Made by a program: the position numbers and the translations under genes. Positions 35,107 through 47,115 of a DNA stretch of 64,000 nucleotides are shown one piece after another; position 1 is the stretch's first letter, and each line of letters begins with the position of its first letter. The DNA comes from Caprimulgus europaeus (lineage: Eukaryota > Chordata > Aves > Caprimulgiformes > Caprimulgidae): assembly GCA_907165065.1 (NCBI GenBank), contig OU015530.1, forward strand, positions 52,054,465 to 52,118,464, read 5' to 3'. Under the pieces are notes generated by a model that had not been told where the DNA came from, did not search any database, and saw only the letters and a program-made list of their open reading frames with translations.

Positions 35107-38100
35107 TTGCTTTTGTGTGTGGGATTTTGTGCAGGATTCTCCAAGCCTTCCTTCCCTCCGGCAGAAAGACATCAAAACAAAATGCCTCCTTTCACAGAGC
35201 TGTTATTGCCCAGCTCCTCAGCAGAGGCAGAACTGCTATGCCTTACTTTGAAAATGCCATCAAAAATCCAAGGAAAACTACTCAGTTCATCCTGCACCTT
35301 GACAGAACACCCTCAAGCCTGCAGCCTTCCTGGCAGATCAGCACGAAGAGAAACGGAGGTGCTCACCTGACAGATACCAGCCTCTGCGCAGGAGGAGAAT
35401 GGACCCAAGAGCCTGGGTCATCCTTGGCTCCAAAGGAAGTGGGCCATGGCAAGTCATCCTCTAGGACAGCTGTTTTGGAAAAGATTAGCTGAGAAAATCC
35501 AGTTTTACTTCTGTTGGGTTTTTTGGGACTTGTCCCCATGGCTGCCCTCAAACTGGGCACCATGCAGAATTGGCCCCTGGGCTACACAGGACCATGCCCT
35601 AGGACTCCCCATAGCTCCAGCTTGACCTCCAAATCCTGCAGGAGATGTTGGCTGGTACCAGATGCAGGTCATGGTCCTACAGACTTCTGTTATGACACTT
35701 ATACTCCCAACATCCTCTGCCCACAGTTCCTCAAATCTTTGGTGGTAATTGTGAACTACCAGCCCCTTGTGATCTTATGGATGGAAATAGCATGAAGTGA
35801 GATGCACTTTTCATAATAATTTATAATTGCACAAAAAAATAAGAATTTACCAAAAATGATGAGCCCAGTTTTGATCATTTAGGTGCCTTTTGTCTTCTCA
35901 TCTGAAACAGAGTCCTATCCAAATTATAGCTCCATATATACAGACATATTTTTCCATTATATTTTTCCTTCTGTGAGGGGAATGCAGTTTTTCTTAGATT
36001 AATGCCACCAGCACTGCCAAGCAGTATCCTCGTTGGGAAAATACTGCCTTATTTCTGAGCAAACGGGTTTGCCTTTAACAGACCAGGGCAGTTTTATGCA
36101 ACCACTGAGTAATGTCAACAAGATTTCTACAATAATTATCCTCTTTCCAACTCCAATTTCCAAGAACTCTAACAGTAGCAATTCCTTATCAGTTTATATA
36201 CAATCACTGCTAGAATTTCCTTTACATCAGCAACACATACCTAATTATTTTTAGTGATTTCATTATATAAAACACTTCAGTGATCAGTACCTAAAATTAA
36301 CAAGATTTTGGGGAGCCAAAAAATAAAAGACCATGGTATCTCATTTGACTTTACTGAACTAAATTTGCTTTTATGAGATTCACTTTTTTAAGCTATCATT
36401 TTTACCCCTTCATTTTATTATTTTTTTATTATTATTATTTAGGAAATAATTCACACTGTGAAATTGCCACTGTTTTGCTGACACAAGTGCTGAGTATTGC
36501 TAGAGACATGCTTCTGGTAATCTCCTGCGATGAGATTATTCTGTCAGTGACTTTGGACAGACGTGGAGATGTTGCTTACAGAGCTAACAAACTGTGGGTA
36601 TTTTAGTTCACAAGAGGAAGCTGGGGTACTCTCAGACACTTCCTAGTCCTTGCACAACACCATACAACATCAGCACAATCAAAAAAGTGCTCCATGCTGC
36701 TCTGGGGACATCTGTGCTTCCAGTACACCCTGAGCAAGCTGCTCCATCGATGCTGTATTGCTACTTGTTTCTGTTGCTGTAGCTGAAGTACAGAAATACA
36801 GTGAAGGAAGCACAGATACAAGTACCCTGCTGCTATTATTACAGATGTATTCACCAGTAAATGAGAGTTAAAAGTCTTCAAATGGATAAAAATATCTATT
36901 TGTGTCCCAATATCAGATGAGTATTAAGATAAAACATAGAAATACAAACAGGTTTCTGTGTTGGAAGAATGAATACGATTTCTGAGATCTGTCTAAAAAC
37001 TTTAGAGCCTGTGAGCAGGTGACTCTTACAGCCATGTAGTGCTTCCTTAAGCCTAGAGGTAATGTTAACAAGAACTGAAGAGTGGGAAGATTAAAATGAG
37101 ACATCTCAGGGGAATCCAAGAGGTTCCTCCAAAAACCCATTTCACAGCACCACTACAGGGAAAGACAATCTATTTTTTGCAAAGCATGGGCCAGACTCTG
37201 TCTTACAACGATCTCCCCACATAGCAGCTGTGAGGCAGCAAGGGAAAGAAGTACCATGGTAAGTTATTTCTTTCTAGCACTACAAATCAAGACACTTATT
37301 TATACATTTTTCATTCTTTAATGTTTGCTTACTTAGCATCTCCTAAAAAGAAATCAAACCCAGTGCCTGGAGTAAGACAAGCAAAGGACAACAGCCCAGC
37401 AAAATCAGCAGCAACTTTTGAATCAGGAGACCTGTGTTCATCTCCCAGGATTTTTGGGACTGGTCCAGGCTATAAAATGGAGAGAAGCAGAAAAGAGCCC
37501 TCAAGCACATTGGGATACTGGAAAGCAAAGTGGGGCTTGAGGTTAGGAAGCCTCTAGGAAGGTAGGAGCAGAGTCCATGGGAGAGGTGCTTTGGCTCTTT
37601 CATGCTGTTTTCACTGTGGGTCTCTCAGCACGGTGGCTGCCCTTGATGCCAATGCCATGGGAAGGGAGTGGTCCCCCCCTTGAGTTACCTGTTACAGCTA
37701 CTGATAATTGCTGGAAATTGTCTCTCATTTAAAATTGCCATTTTCCAGCTCATTCTGAGCTCCTCCTGTGCTGATGAACAACATTAGTAAACACAAGCAT
37801 TTTCAGGGAAGAAACAGTGTGTGAAGGTTGGGTGGGATGTGAATCTCCTCCTCCCTCACCACCAGGCTCTTCACATCTGGCCCTAAACACATCAAACCAA
37901 TGAAGCTCTTTGAAAGATGAGGCTCCATGTTCTGAAGTTAACGAAGCCATGTGCAGTACAGCAGAGAAAGAAAAGTCATTAGGCCTGATTTATGTCTACC
38001 TCTGGAGTACTACCAGCAACAGCAAAAGTGGTTTTTGGGTCTCCTCAACACACCAAAAAAAGAGACACTGAAAGAGTACCTGGGCTCCTCCATGATAAGG

Positions 38101-41100
38101 GAAGACAGCAGTACAAGAAAGCAACAGTGAATGCAAATTAACTATGTCCCAGGGAAGGCAAGATATCAAAGGATAAAGCAGCTTTGCTGAGCTCATATGA
38201 AGGACCATGAGCTATGAAGTGTATAGGTCCAGAAGTACTGTCAGAAGACAAGGAAAGGTGTAAGTAGAAAGTGCAGCCTGCTCTAGCATTGGTCTATGGA
38301 GTGTTTAACATCAAACTGATGGTTCTTTCTGATCATTTCCTACCCTGCTGAAATTAAAATTCCAGCTCCATTGCTCTGCTGTTTCAGTCATTCCCTCCCA
38401 ACAGAGCATACACCAACAGAAAGTTTTGCTATCCCACTCTATTGACAGCCTTTCCTCACACACCTCAACACATATTTATACATACACTGTCTCTCCAAGA
38501 ATCAGAGAAATTCAGTCCACCTATCACAGGAAGCCTCACAACCTTCTACTAGGCAAAACTTCATGTAGTCTGAATCATCCACTGCTCTTGCTCCTGGTCC
38601 ATGTGGACTTCCTCTGTGGAGTCACACAGGAAGAAGACACACAGCACCTCAGTGGGAAGAAGGAAAGGAGGGATACCTGGGGATAATAGAGAAATATGTG
38701 AGGATAATGTCCTCTCTATTAGGGAAATATCACACAGAATGCAGACCAGGGAACATCATTATTATAGAAGTTATTTCATTAATTTAATTTAACTCATTAA
38801 TCCTCCTTTTCATAAATTATTACTTTTGTTCAGATCCCTCAGAACCAGGATAATCATCTAACATCTTGATAAGCAGCACCATAACACCACATATGGAGAC
38901 GGGAATGCAGCCAACCAGCCTAACAAGAGGCACCTGAACTATTGAGTTAGACACACAGAACCAGCACATCTCTCAAAATAAAAACTGGAGTAAGGAGGGA
39001 AGCCCCTGCATGAAGAGAAGTGTAAACAGCTAGGTTTTCATCAAGGGAGGAAGCAGTGAAAGAAAAAAGAAGAAAATACCACTTTTCTTTTTCTAAAAGT
39101 AGATAGGAATCCTATACAATAAATAAGTTAGAAAGATGCTGAAGAAAAGACATGAATGCAGAAAATTGAAAATAGCACTGCATTCACCAGCAGGGAAACT
39201 AATAGTTGTTTCCACTTATGTTACAAAATATGGAGGGTAACTTAGTCCCCAAATGGCTTCCAGAACACAGAATACTGTTAGTAAGAATGGGTTTCAGTAA
39301 CAAGCTGTACAGAAATGTCCTCTAGATTTGAAAAACTTTATTTTTCTATCTATCTGGATCAAGATGAATCATCTTTTCTCATTCTCCAAATAAATTGAAT
39401 GGAACAGAACAAAAATCTTGATGTATAGCTTAAGAGAGGATAAAAATTCCTTTTCTATGGGAAAAATTTAAGTGCATGGGAGAGTTATATTGTAAATTGA
39501 AGAGGAGAGTCTCTCTGAGGGGAGCAATATGAACTTTCATTAAAATGCAAAGAGACTCGAGCAGAGAAGCTTTGCAATAATAATTTAAATCAGGTGGGCA
39601 GAATATACAAAAAGAACACCTAAAGAAAGTACAGCAAGAAGACCAATGCAAAAACTAAAAGCGCAGAAGTAGATTATCTGTAGGATCACAAAGAACAGCA
39701 AACTGATATTGTAGAGAAAGGAGTGGGAGTTATCCTTAAAGAAGGACAGGATTGAAGTCAGCACAGGTGTGTAGCATTGTGTCTTATCAGTAAGATTTAC
39801 TTGAGCATGAGTGACTGGCAATAGCAGGTGAAGTGGGATTGAATTGTTACATGAACCTCAATAGAATTTTTATCCAGCTGCAGAAGGCTGACAAAAAGTT
39901 GTCAGGTTCAACTCAGTTCTGATAGCCATGAACTCAAAAGTTGATTGGGACCCAAAACTTTACCACCAAAACAGAAGTTATATCCTGACATTTAAATAAA
40001 TAAATATTAAACCCCACCATTCTTTTTGCAGTAGAAGAAAATAGGATTATCATTTTCATCTTGACATTTAATTGAAATAGCCAGCTCAGTTAATAACACT
40101 AAGAAATGGAAAAATAAAAGACTGTAATAAATTTGTAATATTCTTATATTGTAACATTTTTATATTGCAATAGTAGTCCAGAAACTTTGTGAAACAACAT
40201 CAGGTAACTTCTGCATAGACAATATAACTAGAACATGTAGCCTTACAGGTCTAGAAAAAGACGTGTAGAAAAGTCACTCTTTCATCTAGAGAAAAATGAT
40301 TTCATAAAGAGAGAAAAGTATTAGTGTGTGCTGGTTTGAGAACCATGGTTTGTGCTGATGCCTTTTGAATTCATGACAGAGAGAGCCTGTCTGTGATTTC
40401 AGGAAACCTTGCTGAGGAAACTCTGAGCATCCTTCACTTAGCCCCTTGTGGAAGACAGAAAATATTTGACTTCAGCCCAGTTTGAAGGAGGAAGGAGAAA
40501 TCTCTCTATACTTTTTACTTTTATTAAAGCTGGTAAATTTAAAACATGGAATGGGATTTTTCCTTTTGAGCCACTCGGTAGAGGGCTGTTGAAGGTTACT
40601 ATTTCCCAACATATTCCAGATACAACATTTATCCATAAATAACTACAGAATGTAATAACAGCTTGACATTCTCAGAAGAGTTGTAACAAGTTTTAAAAAA
40701 AAAGATAAATATAGTTAACATAGTGTAAATGTTAGAGGTAGATTGCTTCTAGTTGTATATGTATTCAACTCTGCTTGTAGTTTAGTCAATGACTTTGAAA
40801 GTCCCTCCCGAAAACAGGAAAAATAGTTATGTCATTTGAGAACAAATCCAGCTTCCATTGCACTCCCCAATATTTCAAGGAAAAGCAAACGGTTTCTCAA
40901 AGGAGGTGTAAAGCAGCAGAATTAAAATGGCATAGACCATCTTATCCAGGGCAATATAGGCAGATCTCTGCAGGGCCAACTTATCCACTGAGAAACCACA
41001 GAGTAAGTTCACTTCACTGAGATTTCTCTAAGTGTTGACCAGTGTAGCAAGGAACAAAAGAGAGCCCAATGCCATGTACCAGAGTTTTATTTTTCTAAGG

Positions 41101-42480
41101 GGCAGGGGGGGAACAAACAAAACAAAAAGTACCACAAATTTAAAAAAAAAAAAAAAAACAAAAAACCACATATCAACAGAATTTACAGCCTACATAGACT
41201 TCAAACCTGGACTGCAGATCACACAGAAATAGGTACCTGGCAGAGACACACTCTTTACTCTTCAACTCTTTGTACATGCAGGAAGAAACATGCAGAACAT
41301 CAGTGCTTATGTCCAATGCTGACAATGATTGGCCATCATAGTTTCAAAGAGACCTATAGAGTGGGGAGAATGAAGGACGTCCCTGATGTCTCTACAAGAG
41401 ATTTCCTAGTGACCAGCAAAACCAGAAGGTGCTGTTTTACTTCTTTCTCCCTGTAGAGTCAACACAGGTGAGGGGAACACCCAGGAATAAACCAGGCAAT
41501 GTGGAGCAAAAGAGCCTCACAGGGCAACTCTGCATGGTGCTCCCACAACAGCACAAATTCACTAAGAAGAGAGTCCTGTTGGAGGACAGTGGTGAAGGAG
41601 ACCTTTCTGGTGATGAGAACTGCTGAGCTGTTTCTCATGATCTTCAGCATGAGTGACTGAGTGTGCCCTCTCTGCGTGCCCTTGCTCAGAGTTGCTGAAT
41701 GACATTTTAAAACAAAACAGAAGGATCTCCAGCTGCTGAGAGGACCTGACACATACATTTTGTGCAACGTACTGTTCTGAAGAGATAATAATTCAAAGCT
41801 TAAACGCTGCAGGAACCATGACCACCTAGCTTTCACACATGAGCCACACAGCAATTCCCACCCTTCACCTGCTCCTACTGAACTTTTGCAGTTCTTTTCC
41901 TCCAACTCTAAATCAAGTGCTTGTTCTCCAGAGTCTCTCAGAAATCAAAAGCAAGTTGTGGAGCAAAGCCATCATGTTTTGCTGAGATTGTACAACTGAC
42001 AGCTTGCAGTCTTCCCAAGAACAGAGGTGCAAAACTTTGAAGCACCTTGTAAGTGCAGTGTAGGTGCTTCACACGCTTTGATCTTGCTGCTCTGTTGTTT
42101 CCAGGTGAGCAAGTGGCACGTACGGCAGGAAGGGGTGAGATATTGTCTCTAAACACACTGGGAACAACAGTATGACACGAGCCACTCTTAAATCCTGTCC
42201 TTTCAATAACTTATGCTTAGTGTTTGTGCATATGTCTTACCCCTCAGACCAGGTTTTGACTCTCCATCGGTTTTTACATAACCCCTGGTGCCACTTTGCA
42301 GTCTAAGAAAGAGTTTAGAAATAACAGCAGGGGAGATTCTTCACAAAGGCTGCTTTCCAGTTAGGAAGGAGAAAGATCAGAGGCAAAGCAGATTGGCAGA
42401 GATCCTTAAAGCCATCTTCCCTGTGTCCCAACAGTGGCTAGACAGGGATGAGGAACGATCACTGCTGTTGAATGTTTAAC
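35107..42480. other. Unique sequence, no gene recognised
   Basis: No gene or repeat family was recognised in these 7.4 kb. The part at 35100-35800 is less AT-rich and has open frames of 141 and 93 codons with no known motif. A 148-codon minus-strand frame at 41459-41905 is likewise unrecognised. An A17 run lies at 41142-41158. Confidence 0.45.
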
Positions 42481-43577
42481 TGACACAAGGCTGGAATAAA
42501 GCCATTGATGGATTACTGAAAGCATAGAGAGGAGTGGAAAAAATTATATGGGATGCCCTTTTCCATTAATTAGGGGAGGGACTATAGTGATGGCCTCTGT
42601 GAGAAGCTTCAAGAAGCTCCCCTGGCTCCAAGGCAGACCCATCTCCAGCCCAGGCTGAGCCCATTAGAAATAGGGAAATGCCTCCTCAAATACATATTTA
42701 TGAGAGAAAGAACTGGTTTGGCAAGAAAGCAGAGAATCATCAGGAGATTGTTGTCCTGAACAAGAAAGAGCACCCAGGACATGAGGAAAGAAGAGGAAGA
42801 GAGAAGACAGAGAACTTTAGGCACCGAGATCAGTAAGGAGAAGAGTAGGGGAAGGTAAATGGAGTCCTCTGCAGCCCATGGAGGTTCAACAGTAGAGCAG
42901 ATATCCACATGTAGGCCATGGAGGATGGCCTACATGTGGGTATCCAGACTCTGTTCTGGAGCAGGAAGCTGTGCCTGAGGGCAGTTGTGACTGTGTTGAG
43001 AGTTTGTGATGAGTAAGAAGACCCCAGAGATGCTCACATCAGAGCAGTGGGGAGGAGGTGTGCTGAACTGGACACCAGTCTGCAGCTCATGGATCTCCCC
43101 ATGCCAGACCCAAGAGCTGTGCCCAAAGAGGTTCCTGACTCCATGGGAAGCCCACATTAGAATACATTGACTCTTTTAGCCCACAGGAGGGACCTCATGC
43201 CAGAAAGAGGAGCATAGACGAACTGACTGCAACCTCCATTCCTTGTCCCCTGTGCCACTGCTGGGGGAGAAGGTAGATAAATTTGGAGTAAAGTAATTTT
43301 AGCCCAGGGAGAAGAGGGAGGTGTGGGGGAAGGTGTTGTAAGATGAGGTTGTTATATCTCACTATGCTACTCTGATCGATTGGTAACAAATTAAACTGAT
43401 TTTTATTCCCCAAGTCAAATCTGTTTTAGCTGTGACCATAATTGATGATTAAGCCTTCCTGTCCTTATTTCAACCCACAAGCCCTTTGTTGTGTTTCTCT
43501 CCTCATCTCACCGGGTGGTGGTGGGGGGGTAGTGAGTGAAGGACCATGTGGTCTTAGCTGAGGCTGAAACCACCACA
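42481..43577 (+). mobile_element. Solo LTR 3, long avian ERV LTR
   Basis: About 1.1 kb matches, in order, a long avian LTR type. The pieces are TGACACAAGGCTGGAA at the start, GGGATGCCCTTTTCCATTA near 42550, GAAGCTTC..GAAGCTCCCC near 42603, and repeated short units about the host-typical CAGCCCATGGAGG. They are followed by CGAACTGACTGCAACC near 43218, TCTGTTTTAGCTGTGACC near 43420, CAACCCACAAGCCC near 43472 and a final ACCACCACA. The flanks are TTAAC (42476-42480) and CTAAC (43578-43582), a 5-bp target-site duplication with one mismatch. The polyadenylation hexamer expected near 43386 reads AACAAA. No internal retroviral genes remain. The left boundary rests on the near-match flank. Confidence 0.82.
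42905..42939. repeat. Perfect 15-bp inverted repeat in LTR 3
   Basis: CCACATGTAGGCCAT at 42905-42919 is the exact reverse complement of 42925-42939, with a 5-base loop GGAGG. It can form a strong hairpin in RNA or single-stranded DNA. It sits among the short imperfect repeats of the LTR, and one arm may be an inverted copy of the other. Confidence 0.92.
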
Positions 43578-43582
43578 CTAAC

Positions 43583-46500
43583 TTAAATTCCAACCCAAGG
43601 TTTCCTAGGCCAGCTCTGCAATGGCTGTCAGCTGTGTGAGAGGAAAGGTTGGATCCACAACCTGTTCCCCCTTGTAGCTCGTATCTTACCTGCTGGCCAC
43701 AGGGAGATCAAGCACATCCTTCAGTAGAAATGTACTTTTCTTAATTGCCAAAGACTGGCTTTGATTTGAATATAGCTAACAAAAGGGAACAAATAGGTCA
43801 GTGCAGGAGAAAGTGAAATAAAAGTAGGACAGGCAGATTCAACCTAGTGGAGCTACAGATCTTTTAAGTAGAAGTTAAATATTAATCTTATTTTATTAAA
43901 TCCATTCAATTTGCAGCAGTCCTGCATGCCTGGAGAGCACCAAGAGAAGAAGACAAAGAAGACTTGGGACAAAGACACAGGTGTAAACAGGAAAAAAACC
44001 CAGACATGTGGTCTGTAAGAGAAAATAAATCAGGTGCTCCACAGTGATTCAATATGGCTGATGGATGAGGTAAGATCCTCAAAATAAAAATAAGGAAACT
44101 TCTAGGAAGAGTATAAATGTCTTAAAACTTTTTAAAATGTAAATCTCTCTCTGTCAGTTGAACAACTTGACCAGAGAGGTACTTTCACTGCTTTTAGGAG
44201 GAAGACATAACCAGTACAGAGGTTACAGACAGTGTTTCCTGCTTTGTAATTTAGCCCCATGTCTTCTCTGGTGAGAGAACAGGGAGTTTCAAACTGACTC
44301 TCGTTCCTCTATCAAATGAAATACAGGACAAGTTTGCTGTATTCTTTATATTGGCAATCACTGGCACTTGAAATTAGAGGAAAGGGTGCTTGAAAGGACA
44401 CATTCTCAAGTAATTTTCCTATAGTTCAACTTTGTTTTTGTTTTCTCTTCGTAGTTTGCAACAGCCTCTTAGTAGCTTAAAAATAAACGCTGCTTCATTT
44501 TCCTACTAAACGTGTCTTTTTCCATTTGTCAAACACTAATTCCCTGCACCCCTTGTGTTACTAATTAAGCCTAAAATTAACATGCAAATAAACAGCTAGA
44601 ACCTCGTTTGTGCATCTGCATCATCAGAGATGACAGGAAAAGAAATGTTATGTCAAGTCCCTATCCTCACAGCATATCTCTCAGAGCACAACGATTGTAA
44701 AACCAGTGAAGTTTTGGGCCCTGCTATTCCACATGGGTAAGCATAAACAAAACCAGATCTTCAAGGCAACCTTCACTGATTCTCAAATGAAGGGAAGGGA
44801 GAAGGACGTTGGCTCAGAAAAGTCAACAAAAAGCTAACAAAAATTATATCTGGCACTTGTTCTTCCTGAAAATTCCATCCCCTCTGACTGATGAATAAAG
44901 AGAAAAATAATTACTGCAAACCAATGGGCGTAGCAGTTGACAGACAACCACCAGGGAAGGTGCAGCTTGAAGTATTATAGAAAAAGGGGGAGATTTTAAT
45001 GGTGTCAGAGAAACATAATGTTGTGTCCTTTTGTGCAGCACAGCTAATGAACTGCCATCATGTAGGGAACTGAGACTCTTATGTCCATACAACAGGGTTA
45101 AGGGACTAATTTACCTCTGCTCTGAATGTTATTTTTCTACACATTAAAAGGTGAAAGCTAAGTGCATTTTAGAATAACAAAGTTTACTCCAAATTTCCAA
45201 AGATTTAAAAACTGGTCAAAGCCCCAAACAGGAAAATTAATCCCTGTGTCATATTCTCTTTCTAAATACTTTACTTACCTATAAATTTATTTTAAAATAT
45301 ATAAAACTGCAAGTTCTAGTCTGATTGACTTGTATTTGGCATAGGGAAGTCCCACTGGCAACTATTCCCCAACCCTTTGAAAGCCACATTTTTTTGGAGA
45401 GCAGAGAAAATTCTTTTTAATCAGTAAAGGAAGGCTTCATCTCACCCCAAAGGAACCATCTGGATGTGACAAGGTCAAGCAGATGTCTGAACTTCCTCTA
45501 CTAAATAGAGGACACATGTGGACATGTTGCTCCCCACCAACAAGACACCTATTTTCAGGCAGGTAAGGCTCATGGGGGAGATCCCAGGGCTTGTGTCACT
45601 GTTGGTGTCTGAAATATGAAGCACTCAGATAGAAACCTAACCTTGAGGTCTCCTTTCCCCCTTTGATAATTATTTCCTCTTGCTAAGTCTAAGAGGAGCA
45701 GTGGCAACGATTGTGATTACATGCATGAAGGAAGCATACTAATACAATTGAAATGCTAATGGCTCTAGACAACTTCCAAAAAGGTATTTTTTTCATGTGA
45801 GCACTGATAAAAACACAGTGCAACTGTTTTCTTTCAGCCTACTCACAGGAGAGCCCATGAGCTGCTTCAACCCTTAGACACTGTTGGCCTCTACACTGCA
45901 CTAAATGAAGCCTAAACATACACAAAAAAAAAAAAAGAAAAAAAAAAACCAAACCAAACCAAAAAACCTCCTTTGGTTTCATGGGGAAGACACAAGCAGG
46001 AGGTGCTACCCACCATGGGTAACAGTGAGGGAATTAAGGTCAGGAGTGATATAATCCCTCTGATTAGAAGTCTACTTTAATCTTCAAACATTTGGGACCA
46101 ATTCCTCTATCATTGCTGTTCCTACCTCCCTCCACTGACATATTCTGATTTCATTGGGACTTATCCACAGAGCAGAGCACTGGGACAGTGGCTCACAATA
46201 GTGGCATTTCTGGAAAAAATAATCATCTTTTACTAAATAAGTGATAGAGATGTGACCTGTGGTAAGTATCTTTTGTATTTCTGAATCTTTCAATAAAGTC
46301 ATGGCAGCTAAATGCAGGAGAAGCATGAAAAGGATTTGAAATGCAAATGTTTTTCCTATTTTGAATTAAACTCTTGATTGTTTTCTTTAAGTTCTGACAT
46401 TCACAGGTTCAGCTGTCTCCCAAAGCAAATTTCATATTAGATTCTCCTCCCTCTCCCTGCAGTATTTGTGGATTATAACATCAGAAGAGATCAATTATAA

Positions 46501-46989
46501 CATCAGCTCTTATCTCCTGTATCACCTGGCCACAGAATTTCTTGCCTTTATTGAAGATACTTCTGCATCAAGCTCAATAGTTTGTCTAAAGCATATGCCG
46601 CCAGTATTTCATGTTATTTCTTAACTAAATACAGGCTATTTAGAAAAACTTGAGAGCTGTTCTTTATATTACCAACCCCCCAAACCACTTGAAGCTTATA
46701 TCTCCAGCTGATTTATGCCTGTTTTCTGACCTGTAGCCATTTCCTTCAGCTCAGAAGGTGGCTTAATGCCTGTCAGACTACCTAAGCGGCAATTCCATCT
46801 TGAATTAGAAAGTATTATTTCCACTACTCCACATGTCCAGGAATTGAACTGTTTGTAATATCTCCTCTGTAGAGAACTGATCAGAAAGAAATTTTGACAA
46901 GAGTTCTGCAGTTTCCTACAACTTACACCAAAGGCTGGGGGTGGAAAACACAGTTATTAGTGGAGCTGGATGCCTGCAGAGATAAACTC
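43583..46989. other. Unique sequence, no gene recognised
   Basis: No gene was recognised. An A-rich tract followed by AAACC units lies at 45924-45967. The open frames are short (up to 82 codons) and unremarkable. Confidence 0.5.
45924..45967. repeat. A-rich tract and (AAACC)n
   Basis: Runs of A interrupted by a single G pass into several AAACC units. This is a simple repeat, perhaps grown from a poly(A) tail, with no recognisable retrocopy beside it. Confidence 0.8.
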
Positions 46990-47115
46990 AGCCTTCATTC
47001 TACCAGATCCAGGATGACACGGACAGGAAAGCACCGTTACCAGCTAGGCAAGACTGGGATTTGAACCTGTTTCTGCCCAAGTGCAAGTTGACATCCTCCA
47101 CCCAGACTCCAGAGG
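46990..47115 (-). mobile_element. Possible tRNA-derived SINE fossil
   Basis: On the minus strand, GGTTCAAATCC at 47057-47067 fits a polymerase III B box with one mismatch. It is followed by CAGTCTTGCCTAGCTGG-like text and preceded by CTGGAGTCTGGG, an arrangement that recalls MIR-type SINEs (GGTTCAAATCCCAGCTCTGCC...CTAGCTG). The A box is not clear. This is a weak call and chance similarity is possible. Confidence 0.25.

Noticed and set aside
35067..35492. 141-codon open frame as a gene
   Set aside because: Its start codon comes from a 22-bp minisatellite, it overlaps another frame, and it shows no known motif.
41459..41905. 148-codon minus-strand open frame as a gene
   Set aside because: No recognisable domain, no splice or promoter context, and a length compatible with chance in a 64-kb window.
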